From NCBI GenBank assembly GCA_029582155.1, contig CM055908.1, positions 25,172,757-25,236,756 on the forward strand: a DNA stretch of 64,000 nt. The letters run 5' to 3'. The notes below the pieces were generated by a model. That model had not been told where the DNA came from, made no database searches, and saw only the letters and a list, made by a program, of their open reading frames with translations. This DNA is from Panopea generosa (lineage: Eukaryota > Mollusca > Bivalvia > Adapedonta > Hiatellidae). Below, piece after piece: positions 35,384 to 47,322 of the stretch. Numbering within the stretch: position 1 is the stretch's first letter; each line of letters begins with the position of its first letter. The position numbers and the translations under genes are program-made.

Positions 35384-37254
35384 CATATTGTGATGAACAA
35401 GTGATCAGTTACATAATTTATTGTGAATAAACAAAAGATCTGTTACATATTGTGAATAAACAAATGATCAGTTACATATTGCAAATAAACAAAAGATCAG
35501 TTACATATTGCAAATAAACAAATGATCAGTTACATATTGTGAATAAACATATGATCGGTTACATAATTTATTGTGAATAAACAAAAGATCAGTTACATAT
35601 TGTGTATAAACAAATGATCAGTAACATATTGTGAATAAACAAATGATTAGTTACATAATTTATTGTGAATAAACAAATGATCAGTTACATATTGCGAATA
35701 AACAAATGATCAGTTACATAATGAGAATAAACAAAAGATCAGTTACATATTGCAAATAAACAAATGATCAGTTACATAATTTATTGTGAATAAACAAAAG
35801 ATCAGATACATATTGCGAATAAACAAATGATCAGTTACATATTGCAAATAAACAAATGATCAGTTAAACATTGCGAATAAAACAAATGATCAGTTACATA
35901 TTGTGAAAAAACAAATGTTTAGTAACATATTGTGAATAAACAAATGATCAGTTACATATTGCGAATAAACAAATGATCAGTTACATAATGAGAATAAACA
36001 AAAGATCAGTTACATATTGCGAATAAACAAATGATCAGTTACATAATTTATTGTGAATAAACAAAAGATCAGATACATATTGCGAATAAACAAATGATCA
36101 GTTAAACATTGCGAATAAACAAATGATCAGTTACATATTGTGAAAAAACAAATGTTTAGTAACATATTGTGAATAAACAAATGATCAGTTACATATTGCG
36201 AATAAACAAATGATCAGTTACATATTGCGAATAAACAAATGATCAGTTACATATTGCGAATAAACAAATGATCAGTTACATATTGAGAATAAACAAATGA
36301 TCAGTTACATATTGCAAATAAACAAAAGATCAGATACATATTGCAAATAAACAAATGATCAGTTAAACATTGCGAATAAACAAATGATCAGTTACATATT
36401 GTGAAAAAACAAATGTTTAGTAACATATTGTGAATAAACAAATGATCAGTTACATATTGCGAATAAACAAATGATCAGTTACATAATGAGAATAAACAAA
36501 AGATCAGTTACATATTGCGAATAAACAAATGATCAGTTACATAATTTATTGTGAATAAACAAAAGATCAGATACATATTGCGAATAAACAAATGATCAGT
36601 TAAACATTGCGAATAAACAAATGATCAGTTACATATTGCAAATAAACAAATGATCAGTTACATAATTTATTGTGAATAAACAAAAGATCAGATACATATT
36701 GCGAATAAACAAATGATCAGTTAAACATTGCGAATAAACAAATGATCAGTTACATATTGCAAATAAACAAATGATCAGTTAAACATTGCGAATAAACAAA
36801 TGATCAGTTACATATTGTGAAAAAACAAATGTTTAGTAACATATTGTGAATAAACAAATGATCAGTTACATATTGCGAATAAACAAATGATCAGTTACAT
36901 ATTGCGAATAAACAAATGATCAGTTACATATTGAGAATAAACAAATGATCAGTTACATATTGCGAAAAAACAAATGTTTAGTAACATATTGCGAATAAAC
37001 AAATGATCAGTTACATATTGCGAATAAACAAATGAACAGTTACATATTGTGAATAAATATTGTGAATAAACAAATGATCAGTTACATATTGTGAATAAAC
37101 AAATGATCAGTTATATATTGCGAATAAACAAATGATCAGTTTCATATTGCGAATAAATAAATTGTAAATAAACAAATGATCAGTTACATATTGTGAATTA
37201 ACAAATGATAAATTACATATTGTGAATAAACAAATGATCACCTACATCTTGCAA
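35384..37254 (+). repeat. 29-bp minisatellite, about 63 copies
   Basis: The unit is GAATAAACAAATGATCAGTT plus ACATATTGC; a longer variant inserts AATTTATT. Spacing of 29 bp was measured in the uniform stretch at 36181-36300. A marked variant carrying AAATGTTTAGTAACATATTG recurs at about 35915, 36151, 36415, 36828 and 36970, showing blocks of units copied together. Confidence 0.97.
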
Positions 37255-37602
37255 AATTCCTTGTGTTTTTCATTTTGCATTATTCTAAATGTCATGTGTT
37301 GGATTTCAAATATTTTTATTTATACAGTAAAACTTATAGGTATTAACAATCTGGACATTTTCTTATCACCGTGACTGTCCATCGATAAATTCACATTTGA
37401 TACATAAAAAACTGGGACATTGGATGTTTTGTTTTTTAAAATCTCCAAATAATGTAAGGTTCAATGATCTTTACTAGAGTAAAGATTGTAAATCGGCAAG
37501 TTATGAAGAGCAGGGACGAGGTATCGTGAGATAAAGATGACAAATAAGATGGCGCTAGCAAACAATCAAACACTCCAGTAACACCTTGCATGCATACAGC
37601 TT
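37255..37602. other. No supported gene
   Basis: AT-rich with one CpG-bearing patch (GGGACGAGGTATCGTGAG, AAGATGGCGCTAGC) around 37510-37560. No exon boundaries seen. Confidence 0.4.
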
Positions 37603-37827
37603 GGGCCGTGCTTAAACAATAAATCGTTTGCCCTGTTCCTACCTACTAACTCAAAATTGCAACTTTTTTATTGACTTTCAAGGCGTTTAAAATTTTTTTT
37701 CATGATTTCTGTTCATTTTTCTTTAAAATGACTATGCAAAATCAAAAAAAGATTTAGCTACTTATCTACCCACATGAAAAATACTAGGTTAGAACACAGC
37801 AAACAAATATTTTTTTGAAGGATGGCG
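37603..37827 (-). mobile_element. MITE family H, diverged copy
   Basis: Shares TTTGCCCTGTTCCTACCTAC, AAATGACTATGCAAAATCAA and AGCAAACAAATATTTTTTTG with the 23740 copy. Its outer ends are degraded (GGGCCGTGCTT and GAAGGATGGCG), and the TAA duplication is no longer visible. Confidence 0.85.
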
Positions 37828-37868
37828 TTGTGATTGTCATGCTCAAATTTGTATAAGTTTTATTTTAA

Positions 37869-38091
37869 CCCTTTACTTCATATTGACGCCTTTGGACACC
37901 TCTTATATTGAAAGCATTATTTCACAACGTATCAGCAATGGGTGAATTATGTTTATATTAACTGACAGAGTGGAAAACAGAGCAGGAAGTGTTAAGATTG
38001 CTCGTTACGACCAATCTGAACTCTTCCTGCACTGTTTTTAAAGGCCTTCTGCGATTGGTGCAGGAAAAACGTGTATCTATGGAGTAAAGGG
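37869..38091 (+). mobile_element. Palindromic TTAA MITE (family P), copy 3
   Basis: TTAA flanks at 37865-37868 and 38092-38095, ends CCCTTTACTTCATATTGACG and CTATGGAGTAAAGGG. The central palindrome has a few mismatches here (GTTAAGATTGCTCGTTACGA then CCAATCTGAAC). Confidence 0.92.
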
Positions 38092-38098
38092 TTAAAAC

Positions 38099-38165
38099 AA
38101 AGGTTTCTCCATGGCTGAGTTGTCTAATGCACAAGTTGCCTCCCACTGCTGGTGAGTACTTGCAC
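38099..38165 (+). mobile_element. SINE-B head fragment
   Basis: TTTCTCCATGGCTGAGTTGT then CTAATGCACAAGTTGCCTCC and CACTGCTGG resemble the first 65 bp of SINE-B. The match then stops. Confidence 0.5.
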
Positions 38166-38279
38166 ACTCAGCATTCTGAAGTTTGAGTCATTGTAATGAA
38201 GCTGGCATTAATGCTGCTCTGCTCAATCTCTATATAACATGAATGGGTAGGTGGGATAATATGATTAGCTGACATAAGT

Positions 38280-39110
38280 TTGTATGTTACATTGTATTAA
38301 TATCATATTTAATTGTTTGCTGGATCAAGAGCTGCTGTATGTTACATTGTATTAACATCATACTTAACTGTTTGCTGGATTGAGAGCTGCTGTATGTTAC
38401 ATTGTATTAACATCATACTTAATTGTTGGCTGGATCGAGAGCTGCTGTATGTTACATTGTATTAACATCATACTTAATTGTTGGCTGGATGGAGAGCTGC
38501 TGTATGTTACATTGTATTAACATCATACTTAATTGTTGGCTGGATGGAGAGCTGCTGTATGTTACATTGTATTAACATCATACTTAATTGTTTGCAGGAT
38601 CGAGAGCTGCTGTATGTTACATTGTATTAACATCATACTTAATTGTTTGCAGGATCGAGAGCTGCTGTATGTTACATTGTATTAACATCATACTTAATTG
38701 TTTGCTGGATTGAGAGCTGCTGTATGTTACATTGTATTAACATCATACTTAATTGTTGGCTGGATTGAGAGCTGCTGTATGTTACATTGTATAAATATCA
38801 TATTTAATTGTTGGCTGGATGGAGAGCTGCTGTATGTTTCATTGTATTAACATCATACTTAATTGTCGGCTGGATGGAGAGCTGCTGTATGTTGCATTGT
38901 ATTAACATCATACTTAACTGTCGGCTGGATGGAGAGCTGCTGTATGTTACATTGTATTTACATCATACTTAACTGTCGGCTGGATTGAGAGCTGCTGTAT
39001 GTTACATTGTATTTACATCATACTTAATTGTCGGCTTGATGGAGAGCTGCTGTATGTTACATTGTATTAACATCATACTTAATTGTTGGCTTGATCGAGA
39101 ACTTTTGCCA
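38280..39110 (+). repeat. 55-bp minisatellite, about 15 copies
   Basis: The unit contains AGAGCTGCTGTATGTTACAT, TGTATTAACATCATACTTAA and TTGTTGGCTGGAT. Period measured as 55 bp. It is unrelated in sequence to the 55-bp array at 13261. Confidence 0.97.
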
Positions 39111-40599
39111 AAGTTATTTGTATTTAAGACTCAACATTCGAGTGCTTGTTATTATTTACTTTTTAAGGATTGATATATGACTGTTTTCCAATGGAAAAGC
39201 TTCATTTTTGTTTTTGTTTTCTCCATTATTGTGAGAGAAAAATGAACTTTTAATAATAAAACATGGAACTTTATTTAATAATCTGGTAATGGATAGATTA
39301 TTCACATTTATACAGTTTCAAATAATTTTAAGATGATTTTATAATTTGGCCTTAAAATACTGTGATATAATTTATTATATGAATTTTTTTTTTAAAGAAT
39401 ATATGGGAGAAAATGCTTTTAAATATAGTTTGTTTACTGCAGCTAGGTTGTTTTGTGTTTTTTTTTTTCAATTAAGGTGCACTACATGAGACTTCTGGAA
39501 AAATGAAATAGTTAAAGTCGAAAATTCTAATTAATATTTCGCTTTTTTTCTTAACTGACATGGGTTTTGTGATGTTTTGCTGTATTAAAATGCTGACTGG
39601 TAATGAATCATTGAAGTTTTTCTCTTTTATAAATTTGTCAACTCTCTTATCTTTCTACAAAATTGAATATTATAATTGAAATTTAATTAAACATAATAAT
39701 TAACATGCCTATAAAACCATGCAAGAGAACATTATAAATTCAGATGTCTGTCAGCAATAGGTAAGGTTTTACAGAACTCACGGCCTAAATGTTAATGATG
39801 ATTACAATATTTGTAATTTACAAAGATTTGATATTATCAATTAAATATCAATTATGTTTTTATTTGCTGTATCTATAGTTGTTAACCAAGTATTTCAATG
39901 TGTGTACTTCTAAAGATAATGGTTCCCACCGCCCTCAAATGGGTTAATTTTGAAATCGTTATACACTGAAAGGAAAAAGAAAGTATGCATTTTGGTTTTT
40001 AAAATTATTTCATTATTGGCTAAGTTTATTCATGTACTGGAATTGAACTGATTTTTTCTTATTGTTTTGCTTTGAAATGAATTAAATGTTTGTTTTTTGA
40101 TTCAACAATATGATGAAATATAAATATACAAAATTTATATGCAATTTATTTATTGTTCCTTGACCTGTAGACGTTTATAGGTATGTATACATTCTTTTTC
40201 CTTTCACTGTATTTGCAATTTCTACTGATAGACATAACTTCCTTATCTGTTATGTTAACTTGGGACAATGAAGGTGTGAAATGCTTTCTGCATGCTGTGT
40301 ACATAAGCAGTAAACCAAATGATGAATGTTGGTATGTGACACATATAATCTCTGATTGTATACGCTGTTTACTCTAGTAGAAGCAGTGCCAATTTTGTAT
40401 ACAATTTTTATGGTCAGGCCAAAAATAGTAAAAAATAAAATAGAAAGTTAGGGATTCACCGTTAAGAATATATGCAAATGTAAAAAAACTAGTCTTGATA
40501 TACTGAGTGAAATATACATAATTTTGCTGAGAGTTTTTTTTCTATAAGTGCTTTGATAAACATAACTGTTTGGGGGCACAAGTATGCATTAATGTCTTG
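39111..40599. other. 1.5 kb AT-rich, no supported gene
   Basis: Very AT-rich with many homopolymer runs. A 64-codon frame at 40183 begins with a hydrophobic stretch but has no splice or family support. Confidence 0.4.
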
Positions 40600-42243
40600 A
40601 TCTGTATGTATTATCTAGAGCATTATCTGTATGTATTATCTAGAGCATTATCTGTATGTATTTTCTATATGTATTATCTAGAGCGTTATCTATATTTATT
40701 ATCTAGAGTATTATCTATATGTATTATCTAGAACATTATTTATATTTATTATCTAGAGCATTATCTATATTTATTATCTAGAGCATTGTCTAGTATTATC
40801 TAGAGCATTATCTATATGTATTATCTAGAGCATTATCTATATGTATTATCTAGAGCATTGTCTAGTATTATCTAGAGCATTATCTATATGTATTATCTAG
40901 ACCATTATCTATATGTATTATCTAGAGCATTGTCTAGTATTATCTAGAGCATTATCTTTATGTATTATCTAGAGCATTGTCTAGTATTATCTAGAGCATT
41001 ATCTATATGTTTTTATCTAGCATTATCTATATTTATTATCTAGAGCATTATCTAGTATTATCTAGAGCATTAGAGCATTGTCTAGTATTATCTAGAGCAT
41101 TATGTATATGTATTATCTAGAGCATTATTTATTATTATCTAGAGCATTGTCTATATGTATTATCTAGAGCATTATTTATTATTATCTAGAGCATTATCTA
41201 TATGTTTAATCTAGAACATTATCAGATCTAGTATTATCTAGAGCATTATCTATATGTATTATCTAGAACATTATCAGATCTAGTATTATTTAGAGCATTA
41301 TCTATATGTATTATCTAGAGCATTATCAGATCTAGTATTATCTAGAGCATTATCTATATGTATTATCTAGAACATATCAGATCTAGTATTATCTAGAGCA
41401 TTTTCTATATGTATTATCTAGAGCATTATCAGATCTAGTATTATCTAGAGCATTATCTATATGTATTATCTAGAGCATTATCAGATCTAGTATTATCAAG
41501 AGCATTATCTATATGTATTATCTATAGCATTATCAGATCTAGAATTATCTAGAGCATTATCTATATGTATTATCTAGAACATTATCAGATCTAGTATTAT
41601 CTAGAGCATTATCTATATGTATTATCTAGAATATATCAGATCTAGTATTATCTAGAGCATTATCTATATGTATTATCTAGAGCATTATCGGATCTAGTAT
41701 TATCTAGAGCATTATCTATATGTATTATCTAGAGCATTATCGGATCTAGTATTATCTAGAGCATTATCTATATGTATTATCTAGAACATTATCGGATCTA
41801 GTATTATCTAGAGCATTATCTATATGTATTATCTAGAACATTATCGGATCTAGTATTATCTAGAGCATTATCTATATGTATTATCTAGAACATTATCAGA
41901 TCTAGTATTATCTAGAGCATTATCTTTATGTATTATCTAGAACATTATCAGATCTAGTATTATCTAGAGCATTATCTATATGTATTATCTAGAGCATTAT
42001 CAGATCTAGTATTATCTAGAGCATTATCTATATGTATTATCTAGAACATTATCAGATCTAGTATTATCTAGAGCATTATCTATATGTATTATCTAGAACA
42101 TTATCAGATCTAGTATTATCTAGAGCATTATCTATATGTATTATCTAGAACATTATCAGATCTAGAATTATCTAGAGCATTATCTATATGATTTATCTAG
42201 AGCATTATCAGATCTAGAATTATCTAGAGCATTATCTATAATT
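40600..42243 (+). repeat. TCTAGA-rich minisatellite with a 52-bp higher-order unit
   Basis: The left part is an irregular mix of ATGTATTATCTAGAGCATTA (about 22 bp) and shorter GTCTAGTATTATCTAGAGCA units. From about 41205 it settles into a 52-bp composite that adds CAGATCTAGT and alternates GAGCATT with GAACATT. Dozens of TCTAGA palindromes and many AGATCT words result. Confidence 0.96.
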
Positions 42244-42637
42244 ATGTATTAATTAATCTAATATCTGAGAGTGTACATGCTTGAATGTCCAGGAGCATGC
42301 ATGTATGCATAAATGTTTACTATATGTATGTGTGTATGTATGAATGTCAGAGCATGTCTGCATAATATTCAATGTCTGAGCACATATTCATGAAATTCAA
42401 TGTCTAATAGGATTTATGAATGTCAGATAGAATATATGCTTGAATGCCAAGAGCACATGCGTGAATGTCAAGAGCATGTATGCATGAATAATCAATATCT
42501 GAGAGTGTGTATGCATGAATGTCTAAGAGCATTGAGCATCCAGCACATGAACTGGACTGTGTCCTGTTATACAAACTAAAGTGATCCAGAATTCTGTGGG
42601 GCAGAAATGAGTTTTATCGTCATTTCAACACACACAC

Positions 42638-42687
<50 letters not shown>

Positions 42688-42731
42688 TGTACATATATTA
42701 TATGTATGGCAACTAATTTATTGTTCTAGAA
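42244..42731. other. Degenerate repeats and a dinucleotide run, no gene seen
   Basis: 42280-42540 has loosely repeated GCATGAATGTC- and GAGCATG-like words. A CA/TG and TA run lies at 42629-42686. Confidence 0.5.
42629..42686. repeat. CACA-TGTG palindrome and (TA)n run
   Basis: ACACACACATATGTGTGTAT leads into an uninterrupted TA run of about 38 bp. Confidence 0.95.
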
Positions 42732-42990
42732 CCTGGGCCCAGTAAGCTCAGCTGGTAGTGCATCTCACTATAAATCCAGGGGTTGTGAGTTTGAATCCCA
42801 ACCTGCCCGCTGTTTCCATGATGATTAATATGCAACATTAATTGTGTCCCATTGTTCCTAATCTCTCAATGATTCCAGCGGAAAAGTTATCAGTTACTTC
42901 AGGTGATTGAGTGCAGGTTAACCTTCCAGGATCCCAGGAAAGAGTGGTTAAGTTAACTGCATGATCGTCTGTTTGCCCTCGAAATTTATA
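42732..42990 (+). mobile_element. SINE-A copy
   Basis: CCTGGGCCCAGTAAGCTCAG, ACTATAAATCCAGGGGTTGT and a B box (GAGTTTGAATCCCA), then body text with CTTCCAGGATCCCAGGAAAG. The tail is replaced by an A-rich stretch. Confidence 0.92.
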
Positions 42991-43021
42991 AAAAAAAATA
43001 ATTAAAGAAGACTTTAGAGAT

Positions 43022-43122
43022 AAGAGTGTCTGCCTTACATGCATACATTTGCAGATTTGAACCAAAGCCTAGTCATGTACCAAAGACTTTAAAAAATGAT
43101 ACTAAAAGTTGAACTTCACCTG
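43022..43122 (+). mobile_element. SINE-C fragment
   Basis: GAGTGTCTGCCTTACATGCA, a degraded B box, then GTCATGTACCAAAGACTTTA and AATGATACTAAAAGTTGAAC correspond to the head and first body part of SINE-C. Confidence 0.7.
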
Positions 43123-43407
43123 TCACTTTTTTGGCAAATTGCTTTTTACGTACAAGTTTATTGTAAAGTATAGTGCGCAAAAAGGACACTACCCCAATAT
43201 ACTGTTGATATCATGATAAAAAAAAACAAAACGCTGACGTAATTCCATGATTATTTTTTCTGTTTAGCTATCAGTAACCTAACTTTGGGAGAATTCTTAA
43301 ACAAATATTGAACATATTATTGAGATAAAGTAACGTTAATGTCTAAAGGCCAAAGTTTTTGTTTCCTGGCTCACACACTTTAATGCCCATTTAGGCGTGA
43401 GCCAACT

Positions 43408-44089
43408 ATATATAGCGATGTTTTATGTTACTGCAACACATTGCTTTATCTGCGACTAAACATAGCATACACATAGCTGTATACTGTTTATGGTGACTGA
43501 ATCACGACTGACTCTGTTAGAAAAGTAGACTAGCTTTATCAGAATATCGAGTGTACTTAGTGTATTACTCCAACGAAGGTACTTGTAACTGTACTGCAAT
43601 TAGACATGCTCTATCTTACATGGACGACAGATCGAAGTTAGTACGATTTAGCTCCGAGCCTTTCTGTATTGCACTGCACACAGTCCAAGTAACTTGAATT
43701 GAAATATATTGATAGAAAATAGTCGCGGATTGTTGGATTGGGAACCCTGACTGATACTCTAAGCAGACACAGCACTAGTTGGCAGTGTCAACAACGGACC
43801 GGTGAATGAGCTGTCTAATACCCTGTACATGGATCGTATTGATTGTAACATTTAATATTGGGGGACACGTTATCACGCTGGACAGATAGAGCTGGCCCCA
43901 GATTATGGCATTATCGGAGTTAAACTGATACCTGCTGGGGTTGGTGTTTCTATATTTGGAGATATTTTTATGTGAAGGATTACTGATACTTGTATACCAT
44001 TGTATAAAGGGATTATTTTCTGTGCATATATGTGTGTGTCTTAAGTTTATTCTTGTGTTGGACTACTTTAAAATACACAAATTAATTAG
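43408..44089 (+). promoter_or_regulatory. Candidate promoter and long non-coding first exon
   Basis: A TATA-like TATATATA (43408) sits in a stretch that matches none of the window's repeats and is richer in CpG than its flanks (CAACGGACCGGTGAATGAG, GGACACGTTATCACGC). About 680 bp later TTAATTAG is followed by GTAAGG, a good donor at 44090. No long frame is open, so this would be 5' UTR. The next + strand exon is at 50190. Entirely inferred; an unrecognised transposon is an alternative. Confidence 0.2.
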
Positions 44090-45055
44090 GTAAGGTATTT
44101 TTTGTATTTTGAATTTACTCACTTTCATTTTTAGTTTTATAAAAAAAGTTATATGAAAGTATATATAGAGTTTATAAGAAGTGACTTATCATCACAGGGT
44201 TCTCGTTTGCCCAATTTTTTTGGACTGTTATTCTGCCCTGTTCCAAATGGCAAATAGTATCTTTTTTCCCCAATCCAAAGTCAGAAAATTCCCAATTTCA
44301 AAATGCCAAAAGAAATATTTGGGGGAAAATGTTTTTTTTTAATATTATAATTTTATATATATAGTATAGTCTACTACAAGAACATCACATATTTTCTTAT
44401 ACATTTAATATACATTACACATATATTGTTAAATATATTGAAGGAGCCTGTGGTATGCAATTTTCCAAATTTCTTTTAAAATAATGCTAATGTTGCCAAA
44501 GTCAGGGCCCCTGACACCATTCCCAAAAGTGCGAGCAAGAGCCCTGCATCGGCCAGTTTCACAACTAGATAAACTAAGCAGTTTAACGAACGTTTATAAA
44601 GAGAAGCTGGAAAAAAGTGTCAATGTGTTGATGTATGGGGTCAAACACAATATTCAACACGTAACATATCCGTTTTTTGGTGGAGGCATACCCCAGACTG
44701 GTGATACTGAGTAGAACCACTGTCCTTCCCCAAGTAACTGGCAAAAATAAACTCACATGATGGTTTGCACAGCATAAAAAATAAAAAAATTATTTTTTTT
44801 TGTCTTTAACTGATAATAATTGAAACCTGTACAAATTTCATTTATACCTATATAACCAGTGCATAGAATAAAGTTAAAAAACATTAGTTTTTAATGAATG
44901 TTAGTAGATGTGGTGTGATAGATTTTCTTATATTTTTCATTAATGCATTGAATCTAGGGATAATATGTGCTGTGAAACACGGCACATTGATGACTTTGAT
45001 ACAGGTGTTTGACACACGCAGAGCCGCAAAATTTCAGCATATTATCTACAATTTA
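44090..45055. other. Mostly AT-rich; SINE-B fragment inside
   Basis: Apart from the SINE-B piece at 44647-44770 nothing is recognised. The 76-codon frame at 44484 overlaps that SINE. Confidence 0.4.
44647..44770 (-). mobile_element. SINE-B fragment
   Basis: Reverse strand of the SINE-B 3' half: ATATTCAACACGT, TTGGTGGAGGCATACC, GAGTAGAACCACTGTCCTTC and AAGTAACTGGCAAAA. Confidence 0.75.
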
Positions 45056-45449
45056 TACAGCCAAACCTCACATTGTGGGCAGCCACTTGTTTTGAGCAAC
45101 CACATTTGCCGTTTCTCTTTTCTATACTATCAGAGCAAATTAAACTGTTTTAAGCTTCAACCTGTTTTAAAAAAACCAAAAAACTTTTGCTCCTTCCCTT
45201 GACTGGCTGCTTAACCCTTTACTCCATAGATTTCCCTCTCCAATCACAGAAGGCATTTGAAAACAGTGCAGGAAGAGTTCAGATTGCTCGTGACGAGCAA
45301 TCTGAACACTTCCTGCACTGTTTTCCACTCTGTCTGTTAATATTAACATAATTCACCTATTGCTGACATATGGTGAAGTAATGCTTTCAATATTAGAGGT
45401 GTCCAAAAGCGTCTTTATAAAGTAAAGGGTTAAGGCATGTTCGACTGTA
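45056..45449 (-). mobile_element. MITE family M interrupted by a family P MITE
   Basis: The outer ends TACAGCCAAACCTC and TTCGACTGTA and interior words (GCCACTTGTTTTGAGCAACC, CTTCCCTTGACTGGCTGC) define a reverse-orientation family M copy. It is split at its TTAA by the 215-bp element at 45215; removing that element restores GGCTGC-TTAA-GGCATG. Confidence 0.9.
45215..45429 (-). mobile_element. Palindromic TTAA MITE (family P), copy 4
   Basis: TTAA flanks at 45211-45214 and 45430-45433, ends CCCTTTACTCCATAGATTTC and TTATAAAGTAAAGGG. The palindrome arms are near-perfect around GATTGCTCGTGACGAGCAAT. Confidence 0.92.
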
Positions 45450-46049
45450 TAATATTGTGTAATTTGTCGCCTCTTGCAAAATACAGGTCAAAGTCAACTT
45501 ATTCTTGCCACTTCTATGGATCTCACAATGTCATAAAATTTGATGCCCACAGATACAGGGATGTTTATATGACATGGGCGTAACACAAACTTGTGACATT
45601 ACCAGATACCCAGTAATCCATATCTCTAGTAAAAAAAATCACCACTGCGTCCTCTATTATGAAGTTTATGACAGATGTCTCCCATATTGTGCAATATCAA
45701 TGTATGGTGGGAGTAGAGAAGATTTTTTAAATGCATTAATTTATATGTTTACTGTTGACATTTTAATAACAGAAAATTGTTGTTGAAATACATTGATAAT
45801 TAAAAAAAAATCAATCAAAAGTTTTTGTTAAGAGTAGAAAATCAAGCAAAGATAAAATATTACAAAACATGAACATTTAAAATTTGAAGAGAATATTCAA
45901 ATAAGCCCATATTGGACAATGAGATTTAAGTTTGACAGAAATGCGTGACATGGGAAATCCATGAGATTTGAGCATGATTTTGTGGCAGATTGGGAAATTA
46001 TTTTGAAAAATAGTGTTGTAAAATTCATATTTGAGATTAGTTCATGTTG
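45450..46049. other. No supported gene
   Basis: AT-rich. The 70-codon frame at 45574-45786 has no recognisable motif. Confidence 0.4.
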
Positions 46050-46470
46050 GACTGGTTCGTTTGATTCCGTTCATTACCATGATTACCAAATCCTTGTCAG
46101 GGCTGTTTCTCTAAAATCTTTTGTTGAAAATTTATGAAACTTACTGGAATGTATCAACACCAGGTGGAGACGTGCATATTGTGTTTTTGGTTCAACGATT
46201 TTTCATAAAGTGACATTCCTTTAATTCCTTTCTTTACCAAATTTTTGTCAGGGCTATTTCTCTAAAAAATTTGTTGGAAATACTAGGATGTATCGCTACC
46301 AAGCGGAGATGCACATATTGGTGTTTTTGGTTCAACGATTTTTCACAGAGTTTTTCTCATTTGATTCGTTCATTGCCAATTTCTTGTCAGGGGCTATTTC
46401 TCTACATTATATATATATGTTATATTGTGTTTTGGTTCGTTGATATTTCATAAAGTCACAGCCGTTCCCA
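46050..46470 (+). repeat. Tandem repeat of about 140-160 bp, three diverged copies
   Basis: TTGATTCCGTTCATTACC, TTAATTCCTTTCTTTACC and TTGATTCGTTCATTGCC head successive copies. Each is followed by TTGTCAGGGCTATTTCTCTA-like and GTGTTTTTGGTTCAACGATT-like phrases. Copies are clearly diverged. It is probably part of an interspersed repeat. Confidence 0.8.
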
Positions 46471-46989
46471 AATTCTTGTTTTTGTTCCGGAGTATAGGAA
46501 TTGATCTTCCAACAAGATTGGATAGAGGTTAATGTGTGGAAGTGCGGAGTGCAGGAACCAAAATCTGTTCCTAAAGTTATCTTTCCTTTACACCCCATTT
46601 TCATTTACAAAAAATGCAGCTACTACTCAATCAAGCACTTGTTTGGGAAGCATCCATTGGTTTCTCCGATATCTTGTTATTACTGATAGCATGTTTTGCA
46701 GAATCTTAGTCAAAATTTTAGCATGAGAATTGCTATAATATAGTAGATATGGATACACTTATACCATGTAATAATGTGGCAATGAAATTGAAGGAACTTG
46801 ATATTTTACCATAATATATTGTAGCAGACCTCGGATATGTTCATAATGCTATATATATATGTTAGCAATTAGCAAGTGACTTTTAGAGAATTTGTGAAAG
46901 ACATGGAGATTTTTGCTTTCACGAAAATATAAGCATGATGGTAAAAAGTTTTAGATATTTTGTTGTTTTGAACTTATTTATTTTTTTAG
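46471..46989. other. No supported gene
   Basis: Contains a phrase (ATGTGTGGAAGTGCGGAGTG) shared with the 11322/11531 repeat. Opposed 60-codon frames here have no support. Confidence 0.4.
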
Positions 46990-47170
46990 GAGCGCATGGT
47001 CCAATGGTAGAGCACCAAACCCATGATCGGAGGGTCGTGGGTTCAATCCTTCGCTATGGCTATGTGTAGTGTCCTTGAGCAAGACACTTTTTTTTCACAT
47101 ATGCTTAGTACTGGTTCTACCCAGAAAGACTTGTTTCACAATCAGAGTAAAATAAATAAGTTTATAAACT
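46990..47170 (+). mobile_element. SINE-D (tRNA-like head)
   Basis: GCATGGTCCAATGGTAGAGC resembles a tRNA D arm with A box, and GTCGTGGGTTCAATCC is a B box. The body has GTGTCCTTGAGCAAGACACT and GGTTCTACCCAGAAAGACTT. Confidence 0.75.
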
Positions 47171-47199
47171 ATTTTACCTAAATTGTGAAATAAGTGGTT

Positions 47200-47322
47200 A
47201 CAACTTAGACAAATCATGCTCTAGGTCTACCTGGGTAGAATCAGTATATATACAACTCAAGGTCGCCACACATAGCGTGGCAGAAAATCGAACCCACGAC
47301 CCTCAGATCCTGGGTCCGGAAT
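47200..47322 (-). mobile_element. SINE-D, inverted copy
   Basis: The reverse strand reads GGACCCAGGATCTGAGGGTC, a B box (GTGGGTTCGATTTT), then CTATGTGTGGCGACCTTGAG and TGATTCTACCCAGGTAGACC. It faces the 46990 copy tail to tail. Confidence 0.75.

Noticed and set aside
35384-37254. CRISPR-like array
   Set aside because: Units are contiguous with no unique spacers, and this is animal DNA. The same holds for every other array in the window.
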